Positions 8,307 to 15,571 of a stretch of 19,225 nucleotides of DNA are shown one piece after another. Position numbers and translations under genes: made by a program. The stretch's first letter is position 1; every line of letters begins with the position of its first letter. Below the pieces are notes generated by a model, which was not told the origin of the DNA, searched no databases, and saw nothing but the letters and a program-made list of their open reading frames with translations. This DNA is from Promethearchaeota archaeon (GTDB lineage Archaea; Asgardarchaeota; Lokiarchaeia; Sigynarchaeales; SOKP01), in contig JAEOUI010000438.1 in the NCBI GenBank assembly GCA_016839425.1, forward strand, positions 1-19,225. The letters run 5' to 3'.

Positions 8307-8492
8307 TGGCACTGCATTTTTTCCACTGGAATATTTGTTTTTATATTAGGATATAAATAAGAATTAAATGGATAATAATTAATTTTAAAATTAAATTAAG
8401 ATTTAATGCATGAAGGTGCTATTATATATTTATACTAGAATATGTTTATGTGCTATAATATAAATTATTCCAGTGGAAAAAATGCAGTGCCA
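8307..8492. repeat. 186-bp element bounded by 27-bp perfect inverted repeats (MITE-like)
   Basis: The 27-bp sequence at 8307-8333 (starting TGGCACTGCA) is repeated exactly in inverted orientation at 8466-8492. The stem continues after a short unequal interior loop with a second 8-bp match (TTATATTA at 8341-8348 against TAATATAA at 8456-8463). The roughly 107-bp centre is extremely AT-rich and has no open frame. It occupies most of the 317-bp gap between the winged-helix gene and the aldolase gene. Long terminal inverted repeats with a non-coding AT-rich core are typical of miniature inverted-repeat transposable elements. I do not see a clear target-site duplication. Alternatives are a large regulatory RNA hairpin or a double operator. 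Confidence 0.7.
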
Positions 8493-8546
8493 CTACTTCT
8501 TATTAATTAATTAATATTTAGAAAAAAAATAATAAAAAAATATTAT

Positions 8547-8798
8547 CTATTTAAGTCTCCAAAATACTAAAGGACGGCCTCTTTTACCATTATTACGACT
8601 GAATTTTTCTATTTGTTTTAATTTTTGAAGTTTTAGAAGATTGTCATAAATAGTAGTTCGAGCTGTTTGTAATTCGCTCACAAGTTGTCTACGAGTCATT
8701 GGACCGCTTTTTTCTAATATCTTTATTAAATTATTTTGTATTGGAGATAAAAAATCTCTATAAGTTGAAAATTTCTCTATTATTGCATTATCAGCCAT
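8547..8798 (-). CDS. Small winged-helix DNA-binding protein
   Basis: This 83-residue protein is a single winged-helix domain: a helix (LSPIQNNLIKILEKSG), a helix-turn-helix (MTRRQLVSELQTARTTIYDN), a linking helix (LLKLQKLKQIEKF), and a basic wing ending RGRPLVFWRLK. It resembles small archaeal MarR/ArsR-type transcription regulators. I chose the ATG at 8798 (MADNAI) over the one at 8825 because a GAGG Shine-Dalgarno-like motif lies just upstream. The TATA-like TTTAAAT at 8836-8844 would also put the transcript start between the two ATGs. It diverges from a ribbon-helix-helix gene, and its own 3' end faces the inverted-repeat element. The target is unknown. Confidence 0.75.
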   Translation of the reverse strand: MADNAIIEKFSTYRDFLSPIQNNLIKILEKSGPMTRRQLVSELQTARTTIYDNLLKLQKLKQIEKFSRNNGKRGRPLVFWRLK

Positions 8799-8835
8799 TT
8801 TTATTCCTCTATTAATGTTCGACATATTATCGACA

Positions 8836-8844
8836 ATTTAAATT
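8836..8844 (-). promoter_or_regulatory. TATA-like box for the winged-helix gene
   Basis: AATTTAAAT on the minus strand lies about 15 nt before the upstream ATG and 42 nt before the internal ATG at 8798. A start site about 26 nt downstream falls between the two ATGs, which favours the shorter protein with a GAGG ribosome-binding sequence. Confidence 0.4.
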
Positions 8845-8999
8845 TTGAACCTGTTTAAGGGTTCTTACTAAATATAACAAAAATAAAATATTTAAAGATG
8901 CTTATTTATGACTTATTAACATAAATATGCACAAGATTTTTTAATCTATTTTTCCATTCAAATTTTGTTGAATTAAAAAAAAAAAAAATAAAATAAGAT

Positions 9000-9395
9000 A
9001 TGACCGAAGCTACCGAAAAAGTGAAACGAACGACTGTAACCTTAAGTAACATCAGTATGAATTTAGTAGATGAACTCGTAGGGGTTTTTGGTAATACACC
9101 TGCTGCGGTCATTAGTAATATCATAGATCATTTTTTTTATTATAGGAGATTTGATGATCTATTAGAAACATTAAGAGCTAAAAAACGCGAATTATACCCC
9201 CCCGATGAAGAACAAATCGAAAAGAGATTAAGTATAATTTTAAAGGGGGCTGACAGAATTCCATTTGATGAATTCATAGAAGATATTGGCTTAGACAGGA
9301 AATTTATAATCAATAACTTCCATATATGGAGCGAAAAATTTGGAATCAAAAGATACAAAAATTTTATCATTAAAGTAGAGCAAAATTCATCCTAG
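9000..9395 (+). CDS. Ribbon-helix-helix (CopG/MetJ-like) protein
   Basis: This is a 131-residue protein. Residues 8-46 (VKRTTVTLSNIS, then MNLVDELVGVFG and TPAAVISNIIDHFF) fit a ribbon-helix-helix fold: a beta strand with alternating Thr/Val, then two helices separated by an N-T-P turn. The C-terminal 80 residues carry PPDEEQIEKRLSIILKG and an acidic, probably helical domain that I do not recognise. The gene is likely a transcription regulator with an added partner- or ligand-binding domain. Its ATG follows a run of 14 A and an AT-rich region with a plausible TATA position. Its 3' end overlaps the convergent pilin gene by 9 bp. Confidence 0.65.
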   Translation: MTEATEKVKRTTVTLSNISMNLVDELVGVFGNTPAAVISNIIDHFFYYRRFDDLLETLRAKKRELYPPDEEQIEKRLSIILKGADRIPFDEFIEDIGLDRKFIINNFHIWSEKFGIKRYKNFIIKVEQNSS

Positions 9396-9587
9396 AAGAT
9401 CAAAAAGTCCCGTAGATTGGTCAACAGTCCAATTAAGTAAGGAAGTTATAACTCCTACTATTATGAAAAAAAGAAACAATGCAAACCCTATTAAAAGAGC
9501 GTATTCTACCATACTTCCTCCAAAATTGTCTTTAAAAAATTCTTTAATTTTATTTTTTAAGAATATGATATTATTCTTTAACTTCAT
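9387..9587 (-). CDS. Flp-type (Tad-like) pilin precursor
   Basis: This 66-residue protein has a basic leader (MKLKNNIIFLKNKIKEFFKD, then NFG), a predicted prepilin-peptidase site G|GSMVEY, and a 25-residue hydrophobic helix (ALLIGFALFLFFIIVGVITS). After cleavage Glu is residue 5 and Tyr residue 6, matching the Glu-Tyr motif of bacterial Flp pilins. Archaeal class III signal-peptide pilins also carry a Glu at this place. The mature protein would be only about 43 residues, typical of Flp. The start is the ATG at 9587, because a TATA-like box lies about 25 nt upstream; the upstream in-frame TTG at 9602 is less likely. A TadA-like ATPase near the right end could power its assembly. No other pilus gene is adjacent. 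Confidence 0.72.
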   Translation of the reverse strand: MKLKNNIIFLKNKIKEFFKDNFGGSMVEYALLIGFALFLFFIIVGVITSLLNWTVDQSTGLFDLLG

Positions 9588-9605
9588 GGGATTAATTTTC
9601 AAATA

Positions 9606-9615
9606 AATTATTTAA
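9606..9615 (-). promoter_or_regulatory. TATA-like box for the pilin gene
   Basis: On the minus strand the AT-rich TTTAAATAAT lies about 25 nt before the ATG at 9587. It sits in the 51-bp gap behind the HIT gene, so the pilin probably has its own promoter rather than being read only from upstream. Confidence 0.4.
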
Positions 9616-9638
9616 AGAACTCTATTTGTTTAATTATT

Positions 9639-10058
9639 TTATTTAAGTTTGCTGATTGATTTTAAAATTAGATCAAGTTCTTGCTCAGTAGCTTGATTTC
9701 GGGGGATTTTTATGCTAAATCTCTTGTCATTTAATATTCTTGGTATTATATGTATGTGAATATGGTTTATTTCTTGACCAGCAGCCTTAAAATTATTTTG
9801 AAGTATGTTATAGCCTTCAAGATTTAATGATTTGTGAATAGATATGGCGATTTTTTTAACTAGTATAAATAATTCTGAAAGAGTTGAATCATCAATATCT
9901 TCAATATTTTGAAAATGCTCTTTTGGAATTACTATTGTATGGCCTTTTAATATAGGAAAAATATCTAAAAACGCTAAGAATTTATCGTTTTCAAATACTT
10001 TTTTCGAAGGTATTTCATTTCTCACAATTTTACAGAAAATACAATTTTCATCTTTCAA
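9639..10058 (-). CDS. HIT-family nucleotide hydrolase
   Basis: This 139-residue histidine-triad protein contains HIHIHIIP at residues 99-106, where the middle His is the nucleophile that forms the nucleotidyl intermediate. An N-terminal CIFC (6-9) with later His residues could hold the structural zinc of HINT-like proteins. GHTIVIPKEH (39-48) and GQEINHIHIHII are in the expected order, and the length is normal for the HINT/Hit branch. Members hydrolyse AMP-linked or dinucleoside polyphosphate substrates; the natural substrate cannot be told. The start is a TTG: it gives KDENCIFCKI, the usual family N-terminus, and the codon before it is a stop. It diverges from the NIF3-like gene. Confidence 0.92.
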   Translation of the reverse strand: MKDENCIFCKIVRNEIPSKKVFENDKFLAFLDIFPILKGHTIVIPKEHFQNIEDIDDSTLSELFILVKKIAISIHKSLNLEGYNILQNNFKAAGQEINHIHIHIIPRILNDKRFSIKIPRNQATEQELDLILKSISKLK

Positions 10059-10141
10059 TTACTATCACATCTTTGTTAGACTAAAAAATTTAAACAGACT
10101 TATTATTAATAATTGAGTGATTCTTTTAGAATTTGTTTATC

Positions 10142-10960
10142 ATGGAACTCAATTATATTGTCTCTATATTAGAAAATTCCTATTTTCCAAAAATATTTAT
10201 TCTGGAAAACGAATTTTATGGAATTCAATATAGTAGTGGAAATTCTTCAAATATTAAAAAAGTTTTATTAACTGTTAATTTAAGCTTAAATGCGATCCAT
10301 TATGCTGTAATCAATAAATTCTCTCTAATAATATCAATGTTTGGTTTAATTGAAAAGGCTATAAATAATTTTGAAACTCACCTAATAAATAAACTCAAAC
10401 TGATTTCAAAATACCCCTTATCAATTTTTATATTAGGATCTTCATTTATAGCAGCTAGTGGAGGAATATCTGACACGCTGGTTGATATTTTATATCTTCA
10501 AAAGGATAGAAATTATGAAAAATTAGGATATAAAGGCTTTAATATACCCATCGGAAGAATATGCTCACCAAAAAAATATCCTAATCAATCAAATGAATTT
10601 AAGCTAGAAGATCTTATAAATAGAATAAAAAATAATTTAGATGTTGGTAATATTCGCTATGTTGGAGATAATTCGAGAGTGATAAAGAACATTAATGTTA
10701 TAGGTGGAGAAATATGTTCAATTGACGACATAAAACGAACCACAAAAGAAGGATGTCAATGCTTATTAACTTGTAATATAGATTATTTTAGTGCTGAGTT
10801 TGCTTCTGATGTTGGTTTAATATTAGTAGAAATACCATTTTACGAAATAAGTATGTTAACTTTCAATCGCCTAGAAAAGATTTTAAGTCTAGAATTTCCT
10901 TACATAGAATTTTATTTAAACAAATCAATAAATCCCATTAAAGATTCTTCAAATTTATAA
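10142..10960 (+). CDS. NIF3/DUF34-like protein lacking recognisable metal ligands
   Basis: This 272-residue protein follows the NIF3/YbgI pattern. It has an N-terminal helix (MELNYIVSILENS) and NEFYGIQYSS in place of the usual NVGLQVG region, then VLLTVNLSLNAIHYAVINK, matching the lvalD-T-eViexA segment, and SLIIS. The second half has VGDNSRVIKNINVIGGE and CQCLLTCNIDYFSAEFASD, which match the second domain. Normal members bind two metals through a His-His-Pro motif and other His/Glu residues. Here the HHP position reads SMF (65-67), the H..LD segment reads GSSFIAASGG, and the late GHY motif reads PFY. So the fold is probably kept and the metal site lost. The start is the ATG; an upstream in-frame TTG at 10133 adds three residues. 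Family call by pattern only. Confidence 0.68.
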   Translation: MELNYIVSILENSYFPKIFILENEFYGIQYSSGNSSNIKKVLLTVNLSLNAIHYAVINKFSLIISMFGLIEKAINNFETHLINKLKLISKYPLSIFILGSSFIAASGGISDTLVDILYLQKDRNYEKLGYKGFNIPIGRICSPKKYPNQSNEFKLEDLINRIKNNLDVGNIRYVGDNSRVIKNINVIGGEICSIDDIKRTTKEGCQCLLTCNIDYFSAEFASDVGLILVEIPFYEISMLTFNRLEKILSLEFPYIEFYLNKSINPIKDSSNL

Positions 10961-11079
10961 AAATTTAAATGATATTTGTATTATTATATGTGTAATAATT
11001 TTAATGCATCTAAGCGTTAAATTTAATGTAATAATACTTAGATTTATACTATATCAGAAAAATTATCAAGTTATGAACT

Positions 11080-11673
11080 ATGGCATTAATTGAAATCAAT
11101 GGAAAAAAACCAGAAATAAGTGAAAACGCTTATGTGAGCCCTGCGGCAACGATTATGGGCAATGTAAAAATTCACGATAATGTAATTGTATGGCCTGGCA
11201 CCATTATAAGAGGAGAAAATGCTCCAATCATTATTGATGAATACACTACGATCTTCGATGGAGTCACATTGTTAACACGTACGCAAAAAAGTTCTATTCA
11301 CATAGGGAGGTATTGTATTTTAGAAACTGGAGTAACAATTTTAGGGTGTTTTTTAGAAGATTATGTTCAAATTTTCGAAGGAGCTATATTGCACGAGGAA
11401 ACTTCGATAGGAGAAGGTGCCATAATTTTAAACGATAGTGAAGTACCTCCTGGATTAGTGATACCTGCCCGAAATGTTATGAAAGGAAGGCCAGTTGAAA
11501 AGATACGAGAACAAACTCGAAACGATGTCCTAGACCAGAAAGAAAGGGCACATCATTACGCTCAATTATTTTTAAGAATTAAAAAGCAATTACCAAACGC
11601 TCAAGGTTATATGATAACTCTTCCTGATTTCATAAAATTACTATTTGAAAGAGATAAAGAAAATAAAAAATAA
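11080..11673 (+). CDS. Left-handed beta-helix protein, gamma-carbonic-anhydrase-like
   Basis: This 197-residue protein has many imperfect hexapeptide repeats of the left-handed beta-helix type, from VSPAATIMGNVKI (19-31) through VIPARNVMKGRPV. A C-terminal helix (ERAHHYAQLFLRIKKQL) as in gamma-carbonic anhydrases of the YrdA/PaaY group follows. IIRGENAPIII (42-52) matches the conserved IRGD segment. The three zinc histidines of the family are not seen: by alignment their places are Leu65, Thr83 and Leu88 (the usual GHxxxxH region reads LETGVTILGC). Catalysis is therefore doubtful, and a structural role as a trimeric or mixed LbH subunit is possible. The ATG at 11080 gives the normal family N-terminus; the ATG at 11074 is out of frame. 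Confidence 0.85.
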   Translation: MALIEINGKKPEISENAYVSPAATIMGNVKIHDNVIVWPGTIIRGENAPIIIDEYTTIFDGVTLLTRTQKSSIHIGRYCILETGVTILGCFLEDYVQIFEGAILHEETSIGEGAIILNDSEVPPGLVIPARNVMKGRPVEKIREQTRNDVLDQKERAHHYAQLFLRIKKQLPNAQGYMITLPDFIKLLFERDKENKK

Positions 11674-11681
11674 AAAATAAG

Positions 11682-12570
11682 TTAAACTTTTACATTCAGC
11701 TTAGTAATTAACTCTTTATATCTAGAACGAAGAGTAACTTCTGTCACTCCTACTAATAATGCAATATCTTTTTGGCTGATTCTTTTTCCTCTAATTTTAC
11801 ATGCTAAATAAAGTGATCCCGCACATAAACCTTTAGGATCTTTCCCACTAGTCGAGAATTTTGAAATAAAAGAATTTAAAATTTTAATTGTAGTTTTTTC
11901 ATCTTCTGTATCTAAATTTAATTCTGCGATGTATCGTGGAATGAGAGATATTGGATTAGTTGAGGGTACTTTTAAATTTAATTCTTTTATTAATGTCCTG
12001 TAGCATCTTCTTACATCTTTTGCATTAACAGAGGTCTCTTCGAGAATTTCTTGAAGCGTTCTTGGAATTTTTTTTTTCTCTACATGCAAAATACAAACAT
12101 GCGGCGACCATTCCATTAATAGACCTACCTCTTAATAATTTCTTTTTAAAAGCTTCTATATATAATCGAATAGCTGCCTTCTTTATATGGTTTGGGAGAT
12201 TTAAATTACTTCCAATTCTTTTAAGCTCTGTAGTAGCTATAAGCATATTTCTCTTGTCCCAAGACATGCGAGAATTCCATTTTGCAGCTCTTTTTAAATC
12301 AGGATTTTTTATATTTTCTTTTGGGATGATTGTACTTAAACCTAAATCAGGTAATAAGATTGATATTGGAGAGCCCGTTCTTTCTCTTTTTTCTTTTTCT
12401 TGTTTTGTGAAAGCTCTTTTTCCACTATGAGACATGTCTAAAGCTCTTTCACTGATTACAAGTCCACATTGTCCACATACTATCTCGCCTTTCTCTTGGA
12501 TAGAAATGATTTTTCCTCCACATTCTAGACAATAATTCAATAAATATTCGTTATCAGAATCGGTTGCCAT
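11682..12570 (-). CDS. tfb: Transcription initiation factor B (TFB), frameshifted at an A10 run
   Basis: TFB is the archaeal TFIIB homologue that bridges TBP-bound DNA and RNA polymerase. The N-terminal part (12570 down to the shift) has a zinc ribbon (CLEC at 14-17, CGQC at 32-35), the linker region, and the first cyclin repeat to GRSINGMVAACLYFACREKK. The rest, from IPRTLQEILEETSVNAKD to the stop at 11682, lies in another frame and holds the second cyclin repeat (GKDPKGLCAGSLYLACKIRG; then the helix-turn-helix ISQKDIALLVGVTEVTLRSR). The frames meet at ten A on the coding strand (plus-strand 12068-12077). Nine A would give a continuous protein of about 295 residues, the normal TFB length. 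A homopolymer sequencing error, slippage or a real mutation could explain it. Convergent with the beta-helix gene, 8 bp apart. Confidence 0.9.
12068..12077 (-). other. A10 homopolymer at the TFB frame junction
   Basis: Ten T on the plus strand read as ten A in the TFB message. The upstream frame reads E-K-K-N-S-K across it and soon stops at 12025. Skipping one A restores E-K-K-I-P-R-T, which is conserved TFB sequence. The shift is therefore +1 (or loss of one A). Confidence 0.85.
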
Positions 12571-12748
12571 TTATTTTACCTTTTATATTTAATTATTTTA
12601 ATTATTGACTCAACGAAACCCTTTAGATAGAATAAACTATCGTGATAAATCAAATAATTCCCGTGATGCACATATATATACTTGAATTTTATATTTAAAT
12701 CTTTCGATTATTTGTGGGAAAACGATGGGTCAATGACAAATTAGGATA

Positions 12749-14293
12749 TTAATATGATAAATTGAGTTTAGTTTTCTTTTTTCTTTGATCTGTCATTTCA
12801 ATTCCATTATGATTTAAAAAATTTAATATACTTTTTTTCTTTCTAATTAGTGTTTTTATTTGTGTTTTAATGTTTAATAATTCGAAAAATGAGAGTTTTG
12901 ATCTATTACTCATTTTTAAGTTCCTTGAATTATTTAATAGGTTTATATACCGCTCAGTGTATTGAACAAAACTCTCCCTTAAAGAATAATTAATTGATGG
13001 TCTTACGCAGGTTGGGCCGTTTCTCAATAGAGATTCTTTTTTAAACCATTCAGGATAATAAACATAAGAACCAAATTGTTCATGAAAATAATTAAAATTA
13101 TTATAGATATGAGTGCCTGGAAAGTGATGATAGAACCTAATATTTAAAGTTCCTGTATCAATTCCGTCATTAATAACCATTTCATCTAACCTAGAAAATG
13201 TTGTGTTTAAAGTATCCCTGTTTTCACCAGGATGGTTCAATAATAGATTTATCATAAAAAATCTCTCATTTTTTATATGAAAATCATATATCTCTTCAAA
13301 CTTCTCTAAATAGGATTTTGGATTCTTCGTTTTATTCATAGTTACTAACATATCTTTCGAATAGGATTCAAGTCCAAACATTGAATAGAAATTATTATCA
13401 ATTAGTTTTTTTAATATCGTATTGTTAAGAATATCTAATCTGGTTTCAATCCAAGTAGATATTGTAGAACCATAATTATACAGATCTAGAAAGTCTTCTA
13501 ACCATTTCTTATTCATGCCAAAAATTGGATCATAAAAACCAAATAATTGTATCCCGTGTTCCATTCCATATTGGATCATGTTTGATACTTCTTTAATAGC
13601 TCTTTTTGGACTATAAGTTCTCCATGGCTTGAGTTTTCCTGTGGCTAATTTATCTTCAACGCAAAAATTGCATTTAAAAGGGCATCCTCTAGATAAACTT
13701 ATGCTCAAGTGTGAAAAATAGTCGATATATTTATCAAATATACTAAAATCGAGTTCAGGAAGGGATCCTAAATCGAGAATAAAAGATTCTTTTAAAATAA
13801 TTGGTCTTGATTGTTTTTTTATTGACTTTTTGATGAGTTCATATAAAACTACTTCGCCTTCTCCAATCACAATATAATCACCCGGGGAATTATTGTAAAA
13901 AAAATCGAGAGGACGAGCAGATATATGAGCACCTCCAAAAACTATGATGGATTTAGGATAACAAGATTGAAAAAATTCACCAATTAACTTGCTTGATAAG
14001 TAATGTTCTGAAGTTGTTACAGAAATGGCAATAAGTGTATCATCCCCTATTTCAAACTCAAGGTTTGACATTATTCCAGACATTTGATCGTAAAATTTTT
14101 GTCTTTCATTATATGAAACTATAGAAACATTCCCAAGATTAAATTCGATTGGAAGGTACACTAATCCAAATTCTAATGATGGAAATTTTGATTTTAAATA
14201 ATTTTCTAAATATACTTCCCAAACAAGAATCTCGTTTCCTAAATGCCTTTGTTCAATGCTGAAAGATTGAATAAATAATATTTTTCTAATCAT
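12749..14293 (-). CDS. B12-binding-fold radical SAM protein
   Basis: This is a 514-residue protein. Residues 1-160 form a Rossmann-like cobalamin-binding-type domain with the family's IIVFGGAHISARP (117-128) and VIGEGE (142-147) segments. The classical cobalamin DxHxxG motif is not visible, so B12 binding is uncertain. The radical SAM core follows, with RGCPFKCNFC giving Cys204, 208 and 211 for the 4Fe-4S cluster, and the later strands WIETRLDIL and FYSMFGLES expected of the barrel. The C-terminal 120 residues are basic and not recognised. Such proteins carry out methylations, cyclisations or other modifications in lipid or natural-product pathways; no neighbour indicates the substrate. It diverges from an unknown AT-rich gene. 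Confidence 0.88.
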   Translation of the reverse strand: MIRKILFIQSFSIEQRHLGNEILVWEVYLENYLKSKFPSLEFGLVYLPIEFNLGNVSIVSYNERQKFYDQMSGIMSNLEFEIGDDTLIAISVTTSEHYLSSKLIGEFFQSCYPKSIIVFGGAHISARPLDFFYNNSPGDYIVIGEGEVVLYELIKKSIKKQSRPIILKESFILDLGSLPELDFSIFDKYIDYFSHLSISLSRGCPFKCNFCVEDKLATGKLKPWRTYSPKRAIKEVSNMIQYGMEHGIQLFGFYDPIFGMNKKWLEDFLDLYNYGSTISTWIETRLDILNNTILKKLIDNNFYSMFGLESYSKDMLVTMNKTKNPKSYLEKFEEIYDFHIKNERFFMINLLLNHPGENRDTLNTTFSRLDEMVINDGIDTGTLNIRFYHHFPGTHIYNNFNYFHEQFGSYVYYPEWFKKESLLRNGPTCVRPSINYSLRESFVQYTERYINLLNNSRNLKMSNRSKLSFFELLNIKTQIKTLIRKKKSILNFLNHNGIEMTDQRKKKTKLNLSY

Positions 14294-14383
14294 TATAAAT
14301 ATCCTTAATTTATATCAACCATAATTATTGTTCCTAGATATTTAAACACATTTTTTTTAGCTTTTCTTCAAAACGATGGCTTT

Positions 14384-14391
14384 TTATATAT
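14384..14391 (+). promoter_or_regulatory. TATA-like box for the 378-aa gene
   Basis: TTTATATA is centred about 28 nt before the ATG at 14416, consistent with a leaderless transcript. The nearby ATG at 14409 opens only a nine-codon frame and is not used for this protein. Confidence 0.45.
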
Positions 14392-14415
14392 TTTTTCGAT
14401 TTTAAATAATGACTA

Positions 14416-15552
14416 ATGAAGAAAAGCAAATTTAACTTGTTTTCTTATGTTGTTGAAGGAGATATGATTTTTTTCAAAAGTTTAAATAAAAATAAACTTT
14501 TGAGTTTTATGATTATTCGAGTTATTAAATTTGGCTCTTTTATTTCTTTATTGAACGAATATTTAATAAAAAGATATATCAAATATTTTTCCCTCCAAAT
14601 CAAGATAAAGATAAAATCAAATCAAAAAATAGTCATAATTTGTTTTGAAGATGAAGAAAAAGATCGGATTGTTAAAATACATAATTTTATTCTTAATAAA
14701 TTGGAAAAAGAAAGAGATTTAATTGAAATTTTTAATTCTAATCATCTTGAAGATGAATTTTTAAACTTTGGGACTATAAAATTTGATTCTAGGTCAAATC
14801 TTACACTCAAATCAAACTCTATTATATTAAATGAGGAGCAAAATACTTTTAGTATTAATATGTATAATTTAAATCTTGACACATCAAATAAAAAAGACTT
14901 ATACCTTCAAAATCTTGAAGAATACTTGTTAAATAGAGAAATTGAATGCAATATTATATTTCATTTTGCAATTGATTTGATCGGTTCAATTCTTGTATAT
15001 TCTCATATAATGGAAATCCAAAAATCAAATTTTTCGAACCAACTTTTGGATAATGTAAATAATTTTTTTGCTTTTAATATTTTACAAAAAAAGAAGATAA
15101 ATCTTGAGAAATTTGGATTGTCTTTGTGGAGATATAAAATATTTGAAGATTATGTGTTTTTTGAAGAAATTTCAGAGATATTTGGTATTATAAATAAAAT
15201 AGATCGTAATGAACTTGAAATATTCAATTTTCAATTTGAAAAGATTTTGCATAAAAAGAAAATAAAATTTAATCGTATTAATGAAATTTTACTATTAATA
15301 GATCGCAAAATTCTATTTATCACTTTTATTGAATTTGAACCAAGAATATTGTTCAATTATTTCAAAAAGTATTCCACTAAATATATAATATATATATTTG
15401 TACCCATTGATACGGTTTATACAGAGTTACAAAAAATTGAAAAAATAAATCAATTGAATAAAGTAAAAATATTTAATAAAAACGATTTTCTTAATCTTGA
15501 AATTTTTGGAAATAAGCTTGAAATGGGTAGGTTAGAAAAATTATTCTGTTAA
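14416..15552 (+). CDS. Unrecognised AT-rich protein, 378 residues
   Basis: No family is recognised. The protein is dominated by Ile, Lys, Asn, Phe and Leu, reflecting very AT-rich codons, and has no clear transmembrane helix or signal peptide. Alternating hydrophobic strands (LQIKIKIKSNQKIVIICFED and KYIIYIFVPIDTVY) and helices suggest a soluble alpha/beta protein. Only four cysteines occur, without a metal-binding spacing. There is a TATA-like box at the right distance, a full-length uninterrupted frame and an ordinary stop 19 bp before the convergent L23 stop, so I regard it as a real gene. It could be lineage-specific. It is not adjacent to any gene that would explain it. Confidence 0.7.
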   Translation: MKKSKFNLFSYVVEGDMIFFKSLNKNKLLSFMIIRVIKFGSFISLLNEYLIKRYIKYFSLQIKIKIKSNQKIVIICFEDEEKDRIVKIHNFILNKLEKERDLIEIFNSNHLEDEFLNFGTIKFDSRSNLTLKSNSIILNEEQNTFSINMYNLNLDTSNKKDLYLQNLEEYLLNREIECNIIFHFAIDLIGSILVYSHIMEIQKSNFSNQLLDNVNNFFAFNILQKKKINLEKFGLSLWRYKIFEDYVFFEEISEIFGIINKIDRNELEIFNFQFEKILHKKKIKFNRINEILLLIDRKILFITFIEFEPRILFNYFKKYSTKYIIYIFVPIDTVYTELQKIEKINQLNKVKIFNKNDFLNLEIFGNKLEMGRLEKLFC

Positions 15553-15571
15553 AAAGATTTAATAATAAGAT

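Noticed and set aside
8798..8825. Longer start (ATG at 8825) for the winged-helix protein
   Set aside because: The GAGG motif and TATA position both favour the ATG at 8798; the extra nine residues are not part of the domain.
8906..9124. 72-codon minus-strand frame across the ribbon-helix-helix gene start
   Set aside because: It runs antisense through a better-supported gene and ends in a low-complexity A/T tract; no start signal or motif.
10978..11043. Short inverted repeats (9 bp GTATTATTA/TAATAATAC and 7 bp ATCTAAG/CTTAGAT) before the beta-helix gene
   Set aside because: In DNA this AT-rich, matches of this length are expected by chance, and they overlap rather than form one clear hairpin.
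12062..12430. 122-codon open frame on the plus strand inside TFB
   Set aside because: It lies antisense to conserved TFB coding sequence; its hydrophobic look comes from the complement of Lys/Glu-rich codons.
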